NCBI GenBank assembly: GCA_020847765.1
Contig: JADLBJ010000129.1
Coordinates: 1-52,574, forward strand
Source: Dehalococcoidia bacterium
Lineage (GTDB): Bacteria; Chloroflexota; Dehalococcoidia; Tepidiformales; Tepidiformaceae
Direction of reading: 5' to 3'
DNA length: 52,574 nt
The notes under the pieces are model-generated. The model was not told where the DNA came from. It saw nothing but the letters and a program-made list of their open reading frames with translations, and searched no databases. A program made the translations under genes and the position numbers. This document shows, piece after piece, positions 1 through 8,667 of this stretch (positions are counted from its first letter, which is position 1; every line of letters begins with the position of its first letter).

Positions 1-942
1 ATCGAGTACGGCGAGAACCTGATCGTCCACCGCGAAGCTGTGGAGGCGACGCGCTACCTGCCGAACGTCATCGTCTCCACGAGCCCCTACATCCGGCCGA
101 AGGACTACGGCATTCCGGCAAAAAGCGCCGACCCTGACCATCGCGCTGTCCGCAATCTGAAGATGGCGTGGGGCGACGTGAAGAAGACGACGAATCCGCT
201 CTGGGAGCAGGGCTTCCGCTTCCACTTCCTCACCCCAAAGTCCCGCCACAGCACCCACTCCTCCTGGTCGATCACCGACTGGAACTGGATCTGGAACAGC
301 AACTTCGGCGACCCCTACCGCGCGGAGAAGCGGCTGCCGGGTGTCGGTGACGCGCAGCTGCACATCAACCCCGAGGACGCGCACGAGCTGGGCATCGCCG
401 ACGGCGACTACATCTGGATCGACGCCAACCCCGCCGACCGCCCCTACGTCGGTGCGGACAAGGATCCGTCCTTCCTGTCGGTCGCCCGGCTGATGGCGCG
501 CGCCAACTACAATCCGGCCTTCCCCCGGGGCGTGACGATGATGAAGCACGCCTACTACATGTCGACGCCGGGCACCGTGCGCGGGGCGAAGCAGCGGGCC
601 GACGGGCGGGCGCTCGCTCCGGAGACGGGCTACCAGTCGAGCTTCCGGAGCGGCAGCCAGCAGAGCGTGACGCGCGGCTGGGCGCCGCCGATGCACCAGA
701 CGGACTCCCTCTTCCACAAGAAAGGTGGCGGCATTGGCTTTGTCTTCGGCTTCGACGAGGACAACCACGCCGTCAATACAACGCCGAAGGAAACCCTTAT
801 CCGGATCACGAAGGCGGAGGATGGCGGCCTGGGCGGCAAGGGCGCCTGGGCGCCGGGTGCCTCGGGCATGTCACCGGCCGGGGAAGACGACTTCATGAAG
901 ACCTATCTCGCCGGCGGCCTCATCCGGCTGAAGCAGGCGTAG
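1..942 (+). CDS. Type II DMSO-reductase-family molybdopterin oxidoreductase, alpha subunit (C-terminal part)
   Basis: The frame is open from base 1, so the gene starts upstream and only about 313 C-terminal residues are present. They correspond to the molybdopterin-dinucleotide-binding domain of the NarG/EbdA/DdhA/PcrA (type II) catalytic subunits: the segment with SRHSTHSSWS, then INPEDAHELGI, then the C-terminal TPKETLIRITKAEDGG. The Mo ligand and the N-terminal FeS0 motif lie outside the window, so the substrate (nitrate, chlorate, selenate, DMS, hydrocarbon) cannot be told. The matching Fe-S beta subunit and chaperone follow in the same direction, which fits an operon. A GTG at 40 is in frame but is internal, not a plausible start. 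Confidence 0.85.
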   Translation: MEYGENLIVHREAVEATRYLPNVIVSTSPYIRPKDYGIPAKSADPDHRAVRNLKMAWGDVKKTTNPLWEQGFRFHFLTPKSRHSTHSSWSITDWNWIWNSNFGDPYRAEKRLPGVGDAQLHINPEDAHELGIADGDYIWIDANPADRPYVGADKDPSFLSVARLMARANYNPAFPRGVTMMKHAYYMSTPGTVRGAKQRADGRALAPETGYQSSFRSGSQQSVTRGWAPPMHQTDSLFHKKGGGIGFVFGFDEDNHAVNTTPKETLIRITKAEDGGLGGKGAWAPGASGMSPAGEDDFMKTYLAGGLIRLKQA

Positions 943-1008
943 CGACGGCAGCGACGGACGGGCCGCGCCTGCCGCCCGCCCGCCCCCGCCAGACCAGGAG
1001 GAGCACTG

Positions 1009-2241
1009 ATGCCAAAGGTCTACAACTGGCACCTCGGCCGGCAGATGGACTACCGCTTCGAGAACGGCAAGGCGAAGCGTCAGTTCGCCGCCGTCTTCAA
1101 TATCAACCGCTGCATCGCCTGCCAGACCTGCACTATGGCCTGCAAGTCCACCTGGACCTTCTCTCCCGGCCAGGAGCTGATGTGGTGGAACAACGTCGAG
1201 ACAAAGCCCTACGGCGGCTACCCGCAGCACTGGGACGTGAAGATCCTCGCCCTCCAGGAGAAGGCGAACCCGGGCGGGCAGGTGTGGAACACCGGCCAGA
1301 AAGACCCGAAGAGCGCCCCCTACGGCACCTTCGAAGGCAAGACCATCTTCGAAACCGCCGACGGCGTGAACCAGATGGTCACCGGCTACATCCCCGACGA
1401 AGAGGAGTGGAAGGCGCCGAACATCTACGAGGACACGGCCACGCGGGCACCGAAAGAGGGGACCTCCCTGCCCGAGCACAGCGGCTGGTTCTTCTACCTC
1501 CAGCGTATCTGCAACCACTGCACCTACCCCGCCTGCCTCGCCGCCTGCCCCCGTAACGCCATCTACAAGCGCGAAGAGGACGGCATCGTCCTCATCGACG
1601 AGAGCCGCTGCCGCGGCTACCGCAAATGCGTGGAGGCCTGCCCGTACAAGAAGTCCATGTACCGACCGAGCACCCGCACCTCGGAGAAGTGCATTGGCTG
1701 CTTCCCCCGCGTCGAGGGCACCGACCCCCTGACCGAAGGGCTCCCCATGGAGACGCGCTGCATGGCCGCCTGCGTGGGCAAGATACGCCTCCAGGGCCTC
1801 GTGCAGGTCGGCGACGACGGCCAGTGGCTCGAAGACCGCCAGAACCCGCTCTACTACCTCGTGCATGTGGCGAAGGTCGCCTTGCCGCTCTACCCCCAGT
1901 TCGGCACCCAGCCGAACGTCTACTACATCCCGCCCCGCTGGGTCCCGCGCGACTACCTCCACCAGATGTTCGGGCCCGGCGTGGAAGACGCGATCGCCGC
2001 GTACACCAACCCCAGTCGGGAGACGCTCGCTGTCCTCCAGCTCTTCCGCGCCAGCCAGCAGATCGTCTTCAGCTACAAATGGGAGCAGGGGCCGAAGGTC
2101 GGTGAGGTCACCGTCGGCGGCCAAAAGCGCGAGCTCTTCAACGACGCCGTCATCGGCTTCGACCGCGACGGCCGGGAGATCGTGCGTGTCACCGTCCAGG
2201 AGCCGCTCATCGAGCGCCCAGGCCAGCTCAACTCGATCTAG
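1009..2241 (+). CDS. Molybdoenzyme iron-sulfur beta subunit, four-cluster (EbdB/DdhB/NarH-like)
   Basis: 410 residues. It carries electrons from the catalytic subunit through four Fe-S clusters. Cys motifs are clear: C35-x2-C38-x2-C41-x3-C45, C168-x2-C171-x4-C176-x3-C180, a third group C201..C207..C211, and CIGC near residue 230 with later Cys. In the third group the second Cys position is Tyr204 (CRGYRKC); NarH has Trp there and binds a [3Fe-4S] cluster, so an aromatic replacement is family-typical. The CQTCTMACKSTW and NNVETKPYGGYP segments resemble type II beta subunits more than NarH. ATG start with AGGAGGAG about 6-12 nt upstream. It lies 66 nt after the alpha gene and 11 nt before the chaperone. 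Confidence 0.9.
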   Translation: MPKVYNWHLGRQMDYRFENGKAKRQFAAVFNINRCIACQTCTMACKSTWTFSPGQELMWWNNVETKPYGGYPQHWDVKILALQEKANPGGQVWNTGQKDPKSAPYGTFEGKTIFETADGVNQMVTGYIPDEEEWKAPNIYEDTATRAPKEGTSLPEHSGWFFYLQRICNHCTYPACLAACPRNAIYKREEDGIVLIDESRCRGYRKCVEACPYKKSMYRPSTRTSEKCIGCFPRVEGTDPLTEGLPMETRCMAACVGKIRLQGLVQVGDDGQWLEDRQNPLYYLVHVAKVALPLYPQFGTQPNVYYIPPRWVPRDYLHQMFGPGVEDAIAAYTNPSRETLAVLQLFRASQQIVFSYKWEQGPKVGEVTVGGQKRELFNDAVIGFDRDGREIVRVTVQEPLIERPGQLNSI

Positions 2242-2252
2242 GAGGCGACGAG

Positions 2253-2999
2253 ATGTTGACGGCACCGAACGAAACGGGGACGCGCACCGCATGGAGCGCA
2301 GCCATCGACCGCGCAATCGTCTACGGCTTCTTCAGCCGCGCCCTCGCCTACCCCTGGCCGGCGCGCCTCGAGGAGCTGCGCGAGCAGCTCGCCCCGGCCG
2401 TCGCCGGCCTGCTCCAGGCAAGCGTCGTCGCTCCCCCCTCCCTCGCCCCCATCCTCGAAGACCTCGACGAGCCCGTCGAGGCCCTCCAGGCGGCGCACCG
2501 CGTTACCTTTAGCCTCACCGCCTCCAACGACTGCCCGGACTACGAGACCGCCTACAGCGGCGGCGAGATCTTCCAGCAGACGGCGATCATGGCCGACATC
2601 GCCGGCTTCTACCGCGCCCACGGCCTCGAAACGGGCGGCGACGACCGGGAGCGTCCCGACCACGCCTCACCAGAGCTCGAGTTCATGTCGATCGTCTGCC
2701 TGAAGGAGGCGAACGCGCTCGCGGCCGGCGAGAGCGACCGGGCCGAGATCTGCCGCGAAAGCGCCGAGCTCTTCCTGCGCGACCACCTCGCCTGCTGGGC
2801 GCCCGCACTCGGGCGGCGCCTGGCCCTCTGCGCTGAGGGGCTTCCGCTGTACGGCAAGCTCGGCGTCGCCCTCGCCGCTTTCCTGGACGGCGAGTGCGAA
2901 CGGCTCGGCGTCATCCCCGCCCGTTCGTTCGACGCGCCAGCCATCCAGGAACAAGAGCCCGATGACGGCTGCTGCGGGACTGACGCCGACGAGGCCTGA
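2253..2999 (+). CDS. TorD/NarJ-like molybdoenzyme maturation chaperone (delta)
   Basis: 248 residues, all-alpha in character. It matches the TorD/DmsD/NarJ superfamily, cytoplasmic chaperones that bind the apo-catalytic subunit until the molybdenum cofactor is inserted. Family features visible: N-terminal YGFFSRALAYPWP, the central DYETAYSGG segment, and EFMSIVCLKEANALAAGE, similar to the E(F)M..L..KEA motif of DMS and selenate reductase delta chaperones. The ATG has a good ribosome site (GGAGGCGA). The C-terminus ends in an acidic Cys-Cys tail. In ddh and ser operons the order is A-B-D-C; here A-B-D is followed by an unrelated opposite-strand gene. Confidence 0.85.
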   Translation: MLTAPNETGTRTAWSAAIDRAIVYGFFSRALAYPWPARLEELREQLAPAVAGLLQASVVAPPSLAPILEDLDEPVEALQAAHRVTFSLTASNDCPDYETAYSGGEIFQQTAIMADIAGFYRAHGLETGGDDRERPDHASPELEFMSIVCLKEANALAAGESDRAEICRESAELFLRDHLACWAPALGRRLALCAEGLPLYGKLGVALAAFLDGECERLGVIPARSFDAPAIQEQEPDDGCCGTDADEA

Positions 3000-3024
3000 G
3001 AGGGGATCCCAGGCGGCGGCGGCC

Positions 3025-3441
3025 TCAGTCGCGCGTCATGATCGTCTCGCCGCCCTGGCGCACCTCGTCGACGGCGATGAGGACGGCAATGCCGCGGCGC
3101 TCGGGGTCCTGGCGCAGTTCCGCCTCGGGCGTTTGCGCCATGATCTGCTCCCGAAGGTCGCCTGTGCGGATGAGTCGGGCGCGGCCGAAGAGCTTCCAGG
3201 AGAGCCGCCGTCCCGCGTTCCGGAAGTGCACACAGACGTGCGGGTTCTCGGCGATGTTCCGCAGTGTGCGGCCATGGCTACGTTCCCAGAAGGCGAGGTG
3301 CTCGTCGTCCCAGACTATCAGGCTGCCCTTGAAGGCGACGTCGGGCACGCAGGCGGCGGAGGCCGTCGCCAATAGCGCAGGCGCGCCTTCTGCAAGGGCA
3401 TTGGCGAAGGCCTCACGCATCTCCCCCGTTAACCGGATCAC
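3025..3441 (-). CDS. Pyridoxamine 5'-phosphate oxidase-family (FMN-binding split barrel) protein
   Basis: 138 residues from a GTG at 3441, chosen because GGAGGAG lies upstream on this strand and the preceding in-frame sequence (to 3591) is Arg/Pro-rich and uninformative. The protein has the split-barrel pattern: ALLATASAACVPDVAFKGS (first strands), a Trp-rich LAFWERSHGRTLRNI helix and NPHVCVHFRN, ending in a GRARLI strand. Members bind FMN, F420 or heme and reduce varied substrates; which applies here is unknown. It converges on the chaperone gene, with 25 nt between stops and a GAGGCC/GGCCTC inverted repeat (2991-2996 and 3021-3026) around them. Confidence 0.75.
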   Translation of the reverse strand: MIRLTGEMREAFANALAEGAPALLATASAACVPDVAFKGSLIVWDDEHLAFWERSHGRTLRNIAENPHVCVHFRNAGRRLSWKLFGRARLIRTGDLREQIMAQTPEAELRQDPERRGIAVLIAVDEVRQGGETIMTRD

Positions 3442-3641
3442 GGCGGCGCAGGGCTCCTCCTCGAATTTCGTCGGCCGGGCGCCCTGCGGTCGGCGCACTG
3501 GCGGGCGAGGCGCGGCTCGCACGCTGAGTGTAGGCGACTCTCGCCCCCCTGACACCAGCCGGGAGCGCTTTACGATCGTGGCCCGTAGCACGCGGCACGC
3601 GATACTTCGCCTGACAACAACGCTGAATATGGAGGTCGTGG

Positions 3642-5387
3642 GTGGCCATGGGTGAGCGCGTGGTGCCGCTGCTGGACGACCTAACGAGCTGGGACACAGG
3701 GGGGCACCCGGCCTACAACCTTTGGGGCACCGGCAACGTCGAAGAGGTGCTGCCCGGGATCACGCGCCCCCTCTCCGCCGACGTCATCTCCACCTACATG
3801 GAGATCTACGCCCGCCGGCTCGTGAGCGAGGCGGGCCTCGGCGACCAGGTCGTCGTCGCCACCCTCCCCGAGGCGAACATCTTCGGCTTCTTCGGCGGCC
3901 GCTGGGCAGTCAACATCGCCTGGCTCGGCGCCTACGTCGGCTCCTACCAGCCCGAGGAGAGCTCCGACATGCTCGGCCAGTTCATGCGCGGGGGACGGAC
4001 CGCCTCCGGCATCTCGGAGAACACCCGCCGCGCTCTGCGCACGCGGGGGAAGATCGAGCGACTCTGGGCGACGGCCCTCGCCCGTACGCCCCAGCGCGCC
4101 GCTGTCGCCCACCGCGCCCGCCTCGCTGCCCTGCGTGCCGCCCTCCGCCGCGAAAGCGACGCCCGCCTCCTCGAACGAGTTGACCGCACGATCGCGCTCA
4201 CCGGCGGCCTCTTCGTGGACCACGCCTATGTCTCTATTGGCGGCGCCGAACAGCTGGCGCCCCTGTCGTCGCTCCTCGACCGCACCTTCCCGGGCCACCC
4301 GCCCGAGTGGGGAACGGTCCTTACCAGCGCTTTGCGCGACCTGACGAGCGCCGCGCCGGTGGCCGCCATCTGGAAGCTCTCGCGCGCCGCCCGCAAGTCC
4401 GCCGCGGTCGCGAAGGCTATCGAGCACGAACCCGTCGACGTCCTGAGGGAACGGCTGGAGAGCCCGCCCGACGCCGCCTGGCACCGCTTCGCCGCCGCCT
4501 TCGCCGAATTCGACGAGTCGCTCGGTTTTCGCGGCCAGCGCGAAGTCGACCCCTCCGTGCCCGACTGGGGCGAAGACCCCTCCTTCGTCCTCTCCGCCCT
4601 GCGCGCGACGATCTCGCTGCCGGCGACAAAGGACCCGGTTCGCCAGGAAGAGCGCGCGGCACGCGAGCGCGAACGGCTCGAAGCGCGCATCGAGCGTCGC
4701 CTCTCCGAGGAGGATGCAAAGCGCTTCCGCGTCCTGCTCGACGACGCCCAGCGCTACGTCCGCGGCCGTGAGCGCACGAAGGCGACCTGGGCCGAGGCCT
4801 CGCGCGCCTTTCGTCCGCCGTTGCGAGAGCTTGGCCGCCGCCTGGCCGAGCGGGACCTCATCGCCGCGGAAGAAGACGTCTTCTTCCTCCGCCTGGCCGA
4901 GCTGCGCCAAGCCGTGGCCGGCGCCCTGGACGGTGCCACCGCGAAGGAGCGGGTGCGCATCCGCCGCGAGGAGTACGAGCGCCTCCATGCGCTCGAGCTG
5001 CCAGTCACCTTCGAGCTGCCGCTTACCCTGGAGCACACCGCCGCCGTGACCCCCGCCGGTGCTACCCTGACCGGAATGGGCGTGAGTGCGGGCGTCGCCA
5101 CCGGCCGCGCCCGTATCGTCATGAACGCGGAGGCGGGTGACGAGGCGCTGATAGAACCCGGCGAGATCCTCGTCGCCCCGTACACCGACGCCCCCTGGAC
5201 CCCGCTCTTCTGGCCGGCGGCGGGCGTCGTCGTCGAAAGGGGCGGCATGCTCTCTCACGCGTCGACGGTCGCACGGGAGTTCGGCATCCCTGCCGTTGTC
5301 GCCGTCCAGGGTGCCACCACGCTCATCCCTCCGGGCGCTCTCGTCACCGTCGACGGCAACACCGGTACGGTCACCATCCAGGCTTGA
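3642..5387 (+). CDS. PEP-utilizing-enzyme swivel-domain protein, rifampin-phosphotransferase-like, lacking ATP-grasp domain
   Basis: 581 residues. The C-terminal ~90 residues form a phosphohistidine swiveling domain with the catalytic His at about 539 in GGMLSHASTVARE. The helical middle contains GFRGQREVDPSVPDWGEDP, close to the substrate-binding/hinge part of rifampin phosphotransferases. The N-terminal ATP-grasp domain that would phosphorylate the His is absent, so it either acts with a separate ATP-binding subunit (as phenylphosphate synthase does) or has a different role. GTG start at 3642 with GGAGG 6 nt upstream; an ATG two codons on is also possible. A paralog lies at 25615-27291. A terminator follows the gene. 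Confidence 0.8.
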   Translation: MAMGERVVPLLDDLTSWDTGGHPAYNLWGTGNVEEVLPGITRPLSADVISTYMEIYARRLVSEAGLGDQVVVATLPEANIFGFFGGRWAVNIAWLGAYVGSYQPEESSDMLGQFMRGGRTASGISENTRRALRTRGKIERLWATALARTPQRAAVAHRARLAALRAALRRESDARLLERVDRTIALTGGLFVDHAYVSIGGAEQLAPLSSLLDRTFPGHPPEWGTVLTSALRDLTSAAPVAAIWKLSRAARKSAAVAKAIEHEPVDVLRERLESPPDAAWHRFAAAFAEFDESLGFRGQREVDPSVPDWGEDPSFVLSALRATISLPATKDPVRQEERAARERERLEARIERRLSEEDAKRFRVLLDDAQRYVRGRERTKATWAEASRAFRPPLRELGRRLAERDLIAAEEDVFFLRLAELRQAVAGALDGATAKERVRIRREEYERLHALELPVTFELPLTLEHTAAVTPAGATLTGMGVSAGVATGRARIVMNAEAGDEALIEPGEILVAPYTDAPWTPLFWPAAGVVVERGGMLSHASTVAREFGIPAVVAVQGATTLIPPGALVTVDGNTGTVTIQA

Positions 5388-5405
5388 CCTGCGCGTCCGG
5401 CAAAC

Positions 5406-5434
5406 GACCGTGGCCTGCGAGCAGGCGGTCTTTT
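5406..5434 (+). terminator. Rho-independent terminator after the swivel-domain gene
   Basis: Stem GACCG (5406-5410) with CGGTC (5426-5430), continued by CCTG/CAGG after a 3-nt bulge, with a short loop, directly followed by TTTT at 5431-5434. It is 18 nt past the stop codon at 5387. Confidence 0.7.
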
Positions 5435-5513
5435 CGACGGTAAGCGCTCGCCAAAGACGGGCCACTTGTGGCAGCATCGCTCGTCGGCGAGGGACGCTGG
5501 TCAGGAGGCCGCT

Positions 5514-5990
5514 ATGGTATTCGCACTTTCGACGATGCAGCTCACGAGCGACGCCTTCCAGGAAGGGGGTCGCATTCCGACCAGGCACACCGGCGAGGGT
5601 GACGACGTCTCGCCGGCGCTGCGCTGGACCGGCGCCCCGGAGGGCACGCGCGCCTTCGCCGTGGTCTGTCACGACCCCGATGCGCCGGTCGTCGCCAACG
5701 GCTCCTACGGGTTCGTCCACTGGGTCCTCTACAACGTCCCCGCTTCGGTGACGAGCCTGCCCGAGGCCGTCAAGGAGCACACCAACGGCATGACCGGCTT
5801 CGGCAAGGCCGGCTACGGCGGGCCGATGCCACCGCCCGGCCACGGCACCCACCGCTACTACTTCTGGGTGCTCGCCCTCGGCCAGGACGTGCGGCTGGAG
5901 GCAGGCCTGACGCTCGCTCAGCTCCTCACCCGAATCGAGCCCCACGTGCTCGGAATGAACCGGCTGGTAGGCACCTACTCGCGCGGTTGA
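5514..5990 (+). CDS. YbhB/YbcL family Raf-kinase-inhibitor-like (PEBP) protein
   Basis: 158 residues from the ATG at 5514, which is preceded by AGGAGG (5503-5508); an in-frame upstream GTG lacks a site. The phosphatidylethanolamine-binding fold is plain: GDDVSPALRWTGAPEGTRAFAV, then the DPDAP motif, the HWVLYNVP strand, and GYGGPMPPPGHGTHRYYFWV at the ligand pocket. Bacterial members are cytosolic or periplasmic; no signal peptide is seen here. The cellular role is not established for the family in bacteria. It stands alone after a terminator. Confidence 0.9.
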   Translation: MVFALSTMQLTSDAFQEGGRIPTRHTGEGDDVSPALRWTGAPEGTRAFAVVCHDPDAPVVANGSYGFVHWVLYNVPASVTSLPEAVKEHTNGMTGFGKAGYGGPMPPPGHGTHRYYFWVLALGQDVRLEAGLTLAQLLTRIEPHVLGMNRLVGTYSRG

Positions 5991-6089
5991 ACGCGCCGCG
6001 TCAGCCAGCCGCCGGCTAGCGGGCACGCGAGCTTCGACGGTGCGCGCGGCCGGAGAGCGGGCGACTCCCGCGAGTCCCAGGAGGAACGC

Positions 6090-6692
6090 ATGCCCATCCG
6101 TCACGTTGTCTTCGTGAAGTTCCTTGCCAACGCCGACCCGGCGGCAATCGAGCGGTTCATCGCCGAGGTCGACCGCCTGCCGTCGCTCAACACCGAGGTC
6201 CGCAACTGGGTGTCGGGCAGGTCGCCAGAGCCACGGTTCCACAACGGCGACTTCGACTGGGGCCTCTCCTGCGATCTGGACGACTGGGACGCCATGGACC
6301 GCTATATGTGGCACGAAGCCCACCTGCGGACGTCGCCCTTCGTGCCGGACGCAGTGGACTACCTGCTCTCGTTCGACTTCGAGCACCAGTTTGCCGGCCT
6401 CGCCTCACAGCAGGAGCGAACGGCCAGCCCCGAGCCTGTCGCGGCCCCCCCGGACGCAGCGCCACGGGTCCCTTCGTTGAGGGGAAGGCGACCCACGGAG
6501 GCAAGGCAGATCCTGGCTCGCTGCGGACTCACGATGGATGAGGACGTCCGTCCCATTCCGGGGTCCGTATGGGCGCCCGGCAGAGTCGTGGCCGTCGAAC
6601 CGGCGGTCGGGACGCCGTTGCCCCGCGGGACTTCCGTTCGCGTGACCGTGACCGGTGACTGGTGGATGCGCCCGGACCTCGGCCGACCCTAG
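6090..6692 (+). CDS. Dabb-domain protein fused to a C-terminal PASTA domain
   Basis: 200 residues. Residues 1-105 look like a stress-responsive A/B-barrel (Dabb) ferredoxin-like domain: it opens MPIRHVVFVKF, has a WDAMDRYMWHEAH segment and a closing LLSFDFE strand. After an Ala/Pro linker (about 108-128), residues 129-192 form one PASTA repeat: VPSLRGRRPTEARQIL, a central W, VVAVEPAVGTPLPRGTSV and a final VRVTVTG strand. No signal peptide or membrane segment is present, which is odd because PASTA repeats normally sit outside the cell on kinases and PBPs. ATG start with CCAGGAGGA upstream. Function unknown. Confidence 0.7.
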   Translation: MPIRHVVFVKFLANADPAAIERFIAEVDRLPSLNTEVRNWVSGRSPEPRFHNGDFDWGLSCDLDDWDAMDRYMWHEAHLRTSPFVPDAVDYLLSFDFEHQFAGLASQQERTASPEPVAAPPDAAPRVPSLRGRRPTEARQILARCGLTMDEDVRPIPGSVWAPGRVVAVEPAVGTPLPRGTSVRVTVTGDWWMRPDLGRP

Positions 6693-6883
6693 CACGCCGC
6701 GCCCGCCGCGCCGGGATTGGACCGGCGACGCAGAAGCGGCGCGAGGGACGCGCGTACCGGCCGCTGCTACGGACGGATCCGCACGGTCGGACGCATTCCG
6801 CCCCCGGGAGGGGGAGTTCCACTGCCGGGGCGATTGCAACCGCGCGTCGGTTTCACCACAATACCGGGCGATCGGAGGGTCCC

Positions 6884-7741
6884 ATGTGCCGAATGTGCGA
6901 CAGCCTGGGGGGTACGGCGGAACAGCCGTGGTACAAAAACCCGAAGAACTTCAGCAACCGCATGTACAAGCTGCGGGAGCCGGGGAAGGGGCCGCAGATG
7001 GCGGCCGGTGGCAATGCCGAGCCCGACGCCGGCGACCAGCGCGCGTCGCCCTTCGCGCAGGCGGTGGAGGCGAAAGCCAACGGCGACGCGGACACGTTCA
7101 ACAAGATCATCAGCGACATGAACGCGCGCGCCAGCCTGCGCCCCGGCTGCCAGGTGGTGCCGCTCCACGAAGTCCTGGACGTGCTGGACCTGGGCATGCC
7201 CGTCGCGGCGATGCAGTGCATCTGCCGCAAGGAGACGCGCGCCTGCGAGGAATGCTCCCTCAAAGAGTACACGGGCCTTGGCCTCGGCACGGGCATGCTG
7301 AAGTGGGAGCGCTGGCCCGAGCGCTACCGGGGCAAGGTCGAATTCCTCAGCTCCAAGCAGGCGAAGGAGTTCGTCGAGTACTGGGACAAGAAGGGCTTCA
7401 TGCACATGCTGATGCAAGAGGGCGGCGACTTCATCGGTGGCATGTGCAACTGCGACTATCCTGATTGCCTGCCGATCCGCCAGCGCATCGACTACGGCCT
7501 GACAGCGCAACTCCTCAAGAGTGAATACGTCTGCTTCGTCGATTGGGAGAAATGCAACGGCTGCGGGGACTGCCTCGGCCGCTGCGACTTCAACGCGCTC
7601 AAATACGAAGCGACGATGGAGAAGGCACACATCGACCAGTTCCAGTGCTTCGGGTGCGGCCTGTGCGAAACAGCCTGTCCGCGGAACGCCATCGAATACC
7701 GAGACCGAAAGAAGATCTCTGGCCTGGCCAGGGTCTGGTAG
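6884..7741 (+). CDS. Multi-cysteine 2x[4Fe-4S] ferredoxin-type protein
   Basis: 285 residues from the ATG at 6884 (CGGAGGG upstream); in-frame sequence further upstream is not coding-like. The C-terminal third holds two classical motifs, C224-x2-C227-x2-C230-x3-C234 and C255-x2-C258-x2-C261-x3-C265-P. The N-terminal part carries C2-x2-C5, then C112-x-C114-x6-C121-x2-C124, and C188-x-C190-x4-C195, enough for one or two extra metal sites. This layout resembles uncharacterised 4Fe-4S proteins of anaerobes; the partner is unknown. First gene of a coupled operon, 24 nt before a second ferredoxin. Confidence 0.8.
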   Translation: MCRMCDSLGGTAEQPWYKNPKNFSNRMYKLREPGKGPQMAAGGNAEPDAGDQRASPFAQAVEAKANGDADTFNKIISDMNARASLRPGCQVVPLHEVLDVLDLGMPVAAMQCICRKETRACEECSLKEYTGLGLGTGMLKWERWPERYRGKVEFLSSKQAKEFVEYWDKKGFMHMLMQEGGDFIGGMCNCDYPDCLPIRQRIDYGLTAQLLKSEYVCFVDWEKCNGCGDCLGRCDFNALKYEATMEKAHIDQFQCFGCGLCETACPRNAIEYRDRKKISGLARVW

Positions 7742-7765
7742 CAGAAGAAGGTGGGGTAGCGGGTA

Positions 7766-8041
7766 ATGACGCAATGCTATGTCGCGCCGATCATCGAGAT
7801 CGACCGCGAACGGTGCACAACGCCGTTCGCCTGCAAGAAGTGCCTGCAAATCTGTCCGACAGCAGTTTTTGGAGTGCGCGAGACACGCCAGGTGCGTCTC
7901 GAGGAGACGGATAAGTTTGCGCCCGGGTCCTTCCGCCTGCGGGTGGCCTACCGGGACAAGTGCAGCGGCTGCAACCGCTGCGTCGACGTCTGTCCCGAGA
8001 GCGCCCTCACGGTTCGCATGCCAGAGGAGGTGCTCGAGTGA
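7766..8041 (+). CDS. Small two-cluster ferredoxin-like protein
   Basis: 91 residues. The second motif C-x2-C-x2-C-x3-CP (CSGCNRCVDVCP) is a standard [4Fe-4S] site. The first is variant: C17 followed after five residues by CKKCLQICP, so its first interval is longer than usual. Probably a soluble electron carrier for the operon. The stop TGA overlaps the GTG start of the next gene by 4 nt, so translation is likely coupled. Confidence 0.8.
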   Translation: MTQCYVAPIIEIDRERCTTPFACKKCLQICPTAVFGVRETRQVRLEETDKFAPGSFRLRVAYRDKCSGCNRCVDVCPESALTVRMPEEVLE

Positions 8042-8667
8042 CCGGCTCGCTGCATTCGGTCGTGAAGGAGCGCGAACGCGTCGTCTTCCCCAAGGACTGG
8101 ACCTTCGACCTGGCCGAGGAGATGGTCGAGGCCATCGGCGAGGAGTTCTCTCCTTCGGCTGCGGTCGAGGAGCTGGCGCGCCGTGTCGCCGGGAAGCCCC
8201 ACGCCGAGGGGGTCGCGACGGCCGAGGCATACTTCGAAGACTACGGCCGTCGCTGGATGGGACGGACACTGGAGCTCGGCGAGCAATACCGCGACCGCAC
8301 CTACGAGGTGCTGCTGCAGGCTGCCGAGACAACGGGCGGCGACCTTGCCTTCCCCCACGTTCCCGAGCGCTTCGTCGAGATCGCCTATCTGAGCACGCAG
8401 CCGCTCTATTCACTCCCGATCGTCGAGAACACGCGGCACCGCTTCACCTTCAAGATGGTGTTCTGCGACACCTTCAAGGCGCTCGAGGACCAGTGCGGGC
8501 CGGAGATGGCGGCGACGCTGCCCTGCCGAAAGGCCTGCCTGGCTGCCGTCGGCCGCGCCTTCCGGGACAAGGGGTTCGATGTCGAAGTCGTCCAGGACTC
8601 CTCGCTGGCAACCGATGAGTTCTGCCAGTTCAGAACGGAGCGACGAGCGGCGGCGAACGGTGCATGA
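8038..8667 (+). CDS. Uncharacterised protein, weakly ATC-hydrolase-like
   Basis: 209 residues from a GTG overlapping the ferredoxin stop; GAGGAGG lies 8 nt upstream. No family is certain. The central helices, the five Cys (143, 153, 163, 167, 196) and the C-terminal DEFCQFR segment are reminiscent of the L-2-amino-thiazoline-4-carboxylic acid hydrolase-like family, whose members often sit beside ferredoxins and have a Cys near the C-terminus. That is a weak resemblance only. No signal peptide or membrane segment. Its 3' end overlaps the next gene by 8 nt. Confidence 0.65.
   Translation: MTGSLHSVVKERERVVFPKDWTFDLAEEMVEAIGEEFSPSAAVEELARRVAGKPHAEGVATAEAYFEDYGRRWMGRTLELGEQYRDRTYEVLLQAAETTGGDLAFPHVPERFVEIAYLSTQPLYSLPIVENTRHRFTFKMVFCDTFKALEDQCGPEMAATLPCRKACLAAVGRAFRDKGFDVEVVQDSSLATDEFCQFRTERRAAANGA

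Noticed and set aside
871-2316. Long minus-strand open frame opposite the Fe-S subunit gene
   Set aside because: Arg/Val/Ala-rich with no motifs; it is the antisense of a clear beta subunit gene in GC-rich DNA.
3681-6386. 901-codon minus-strand open frame across three genes
   Set aside because: It runs through the antisense of the swivel-domain, YbhB and Dabb-PASTA genes and shows no domain; long antisense frames are expected at this GC content.
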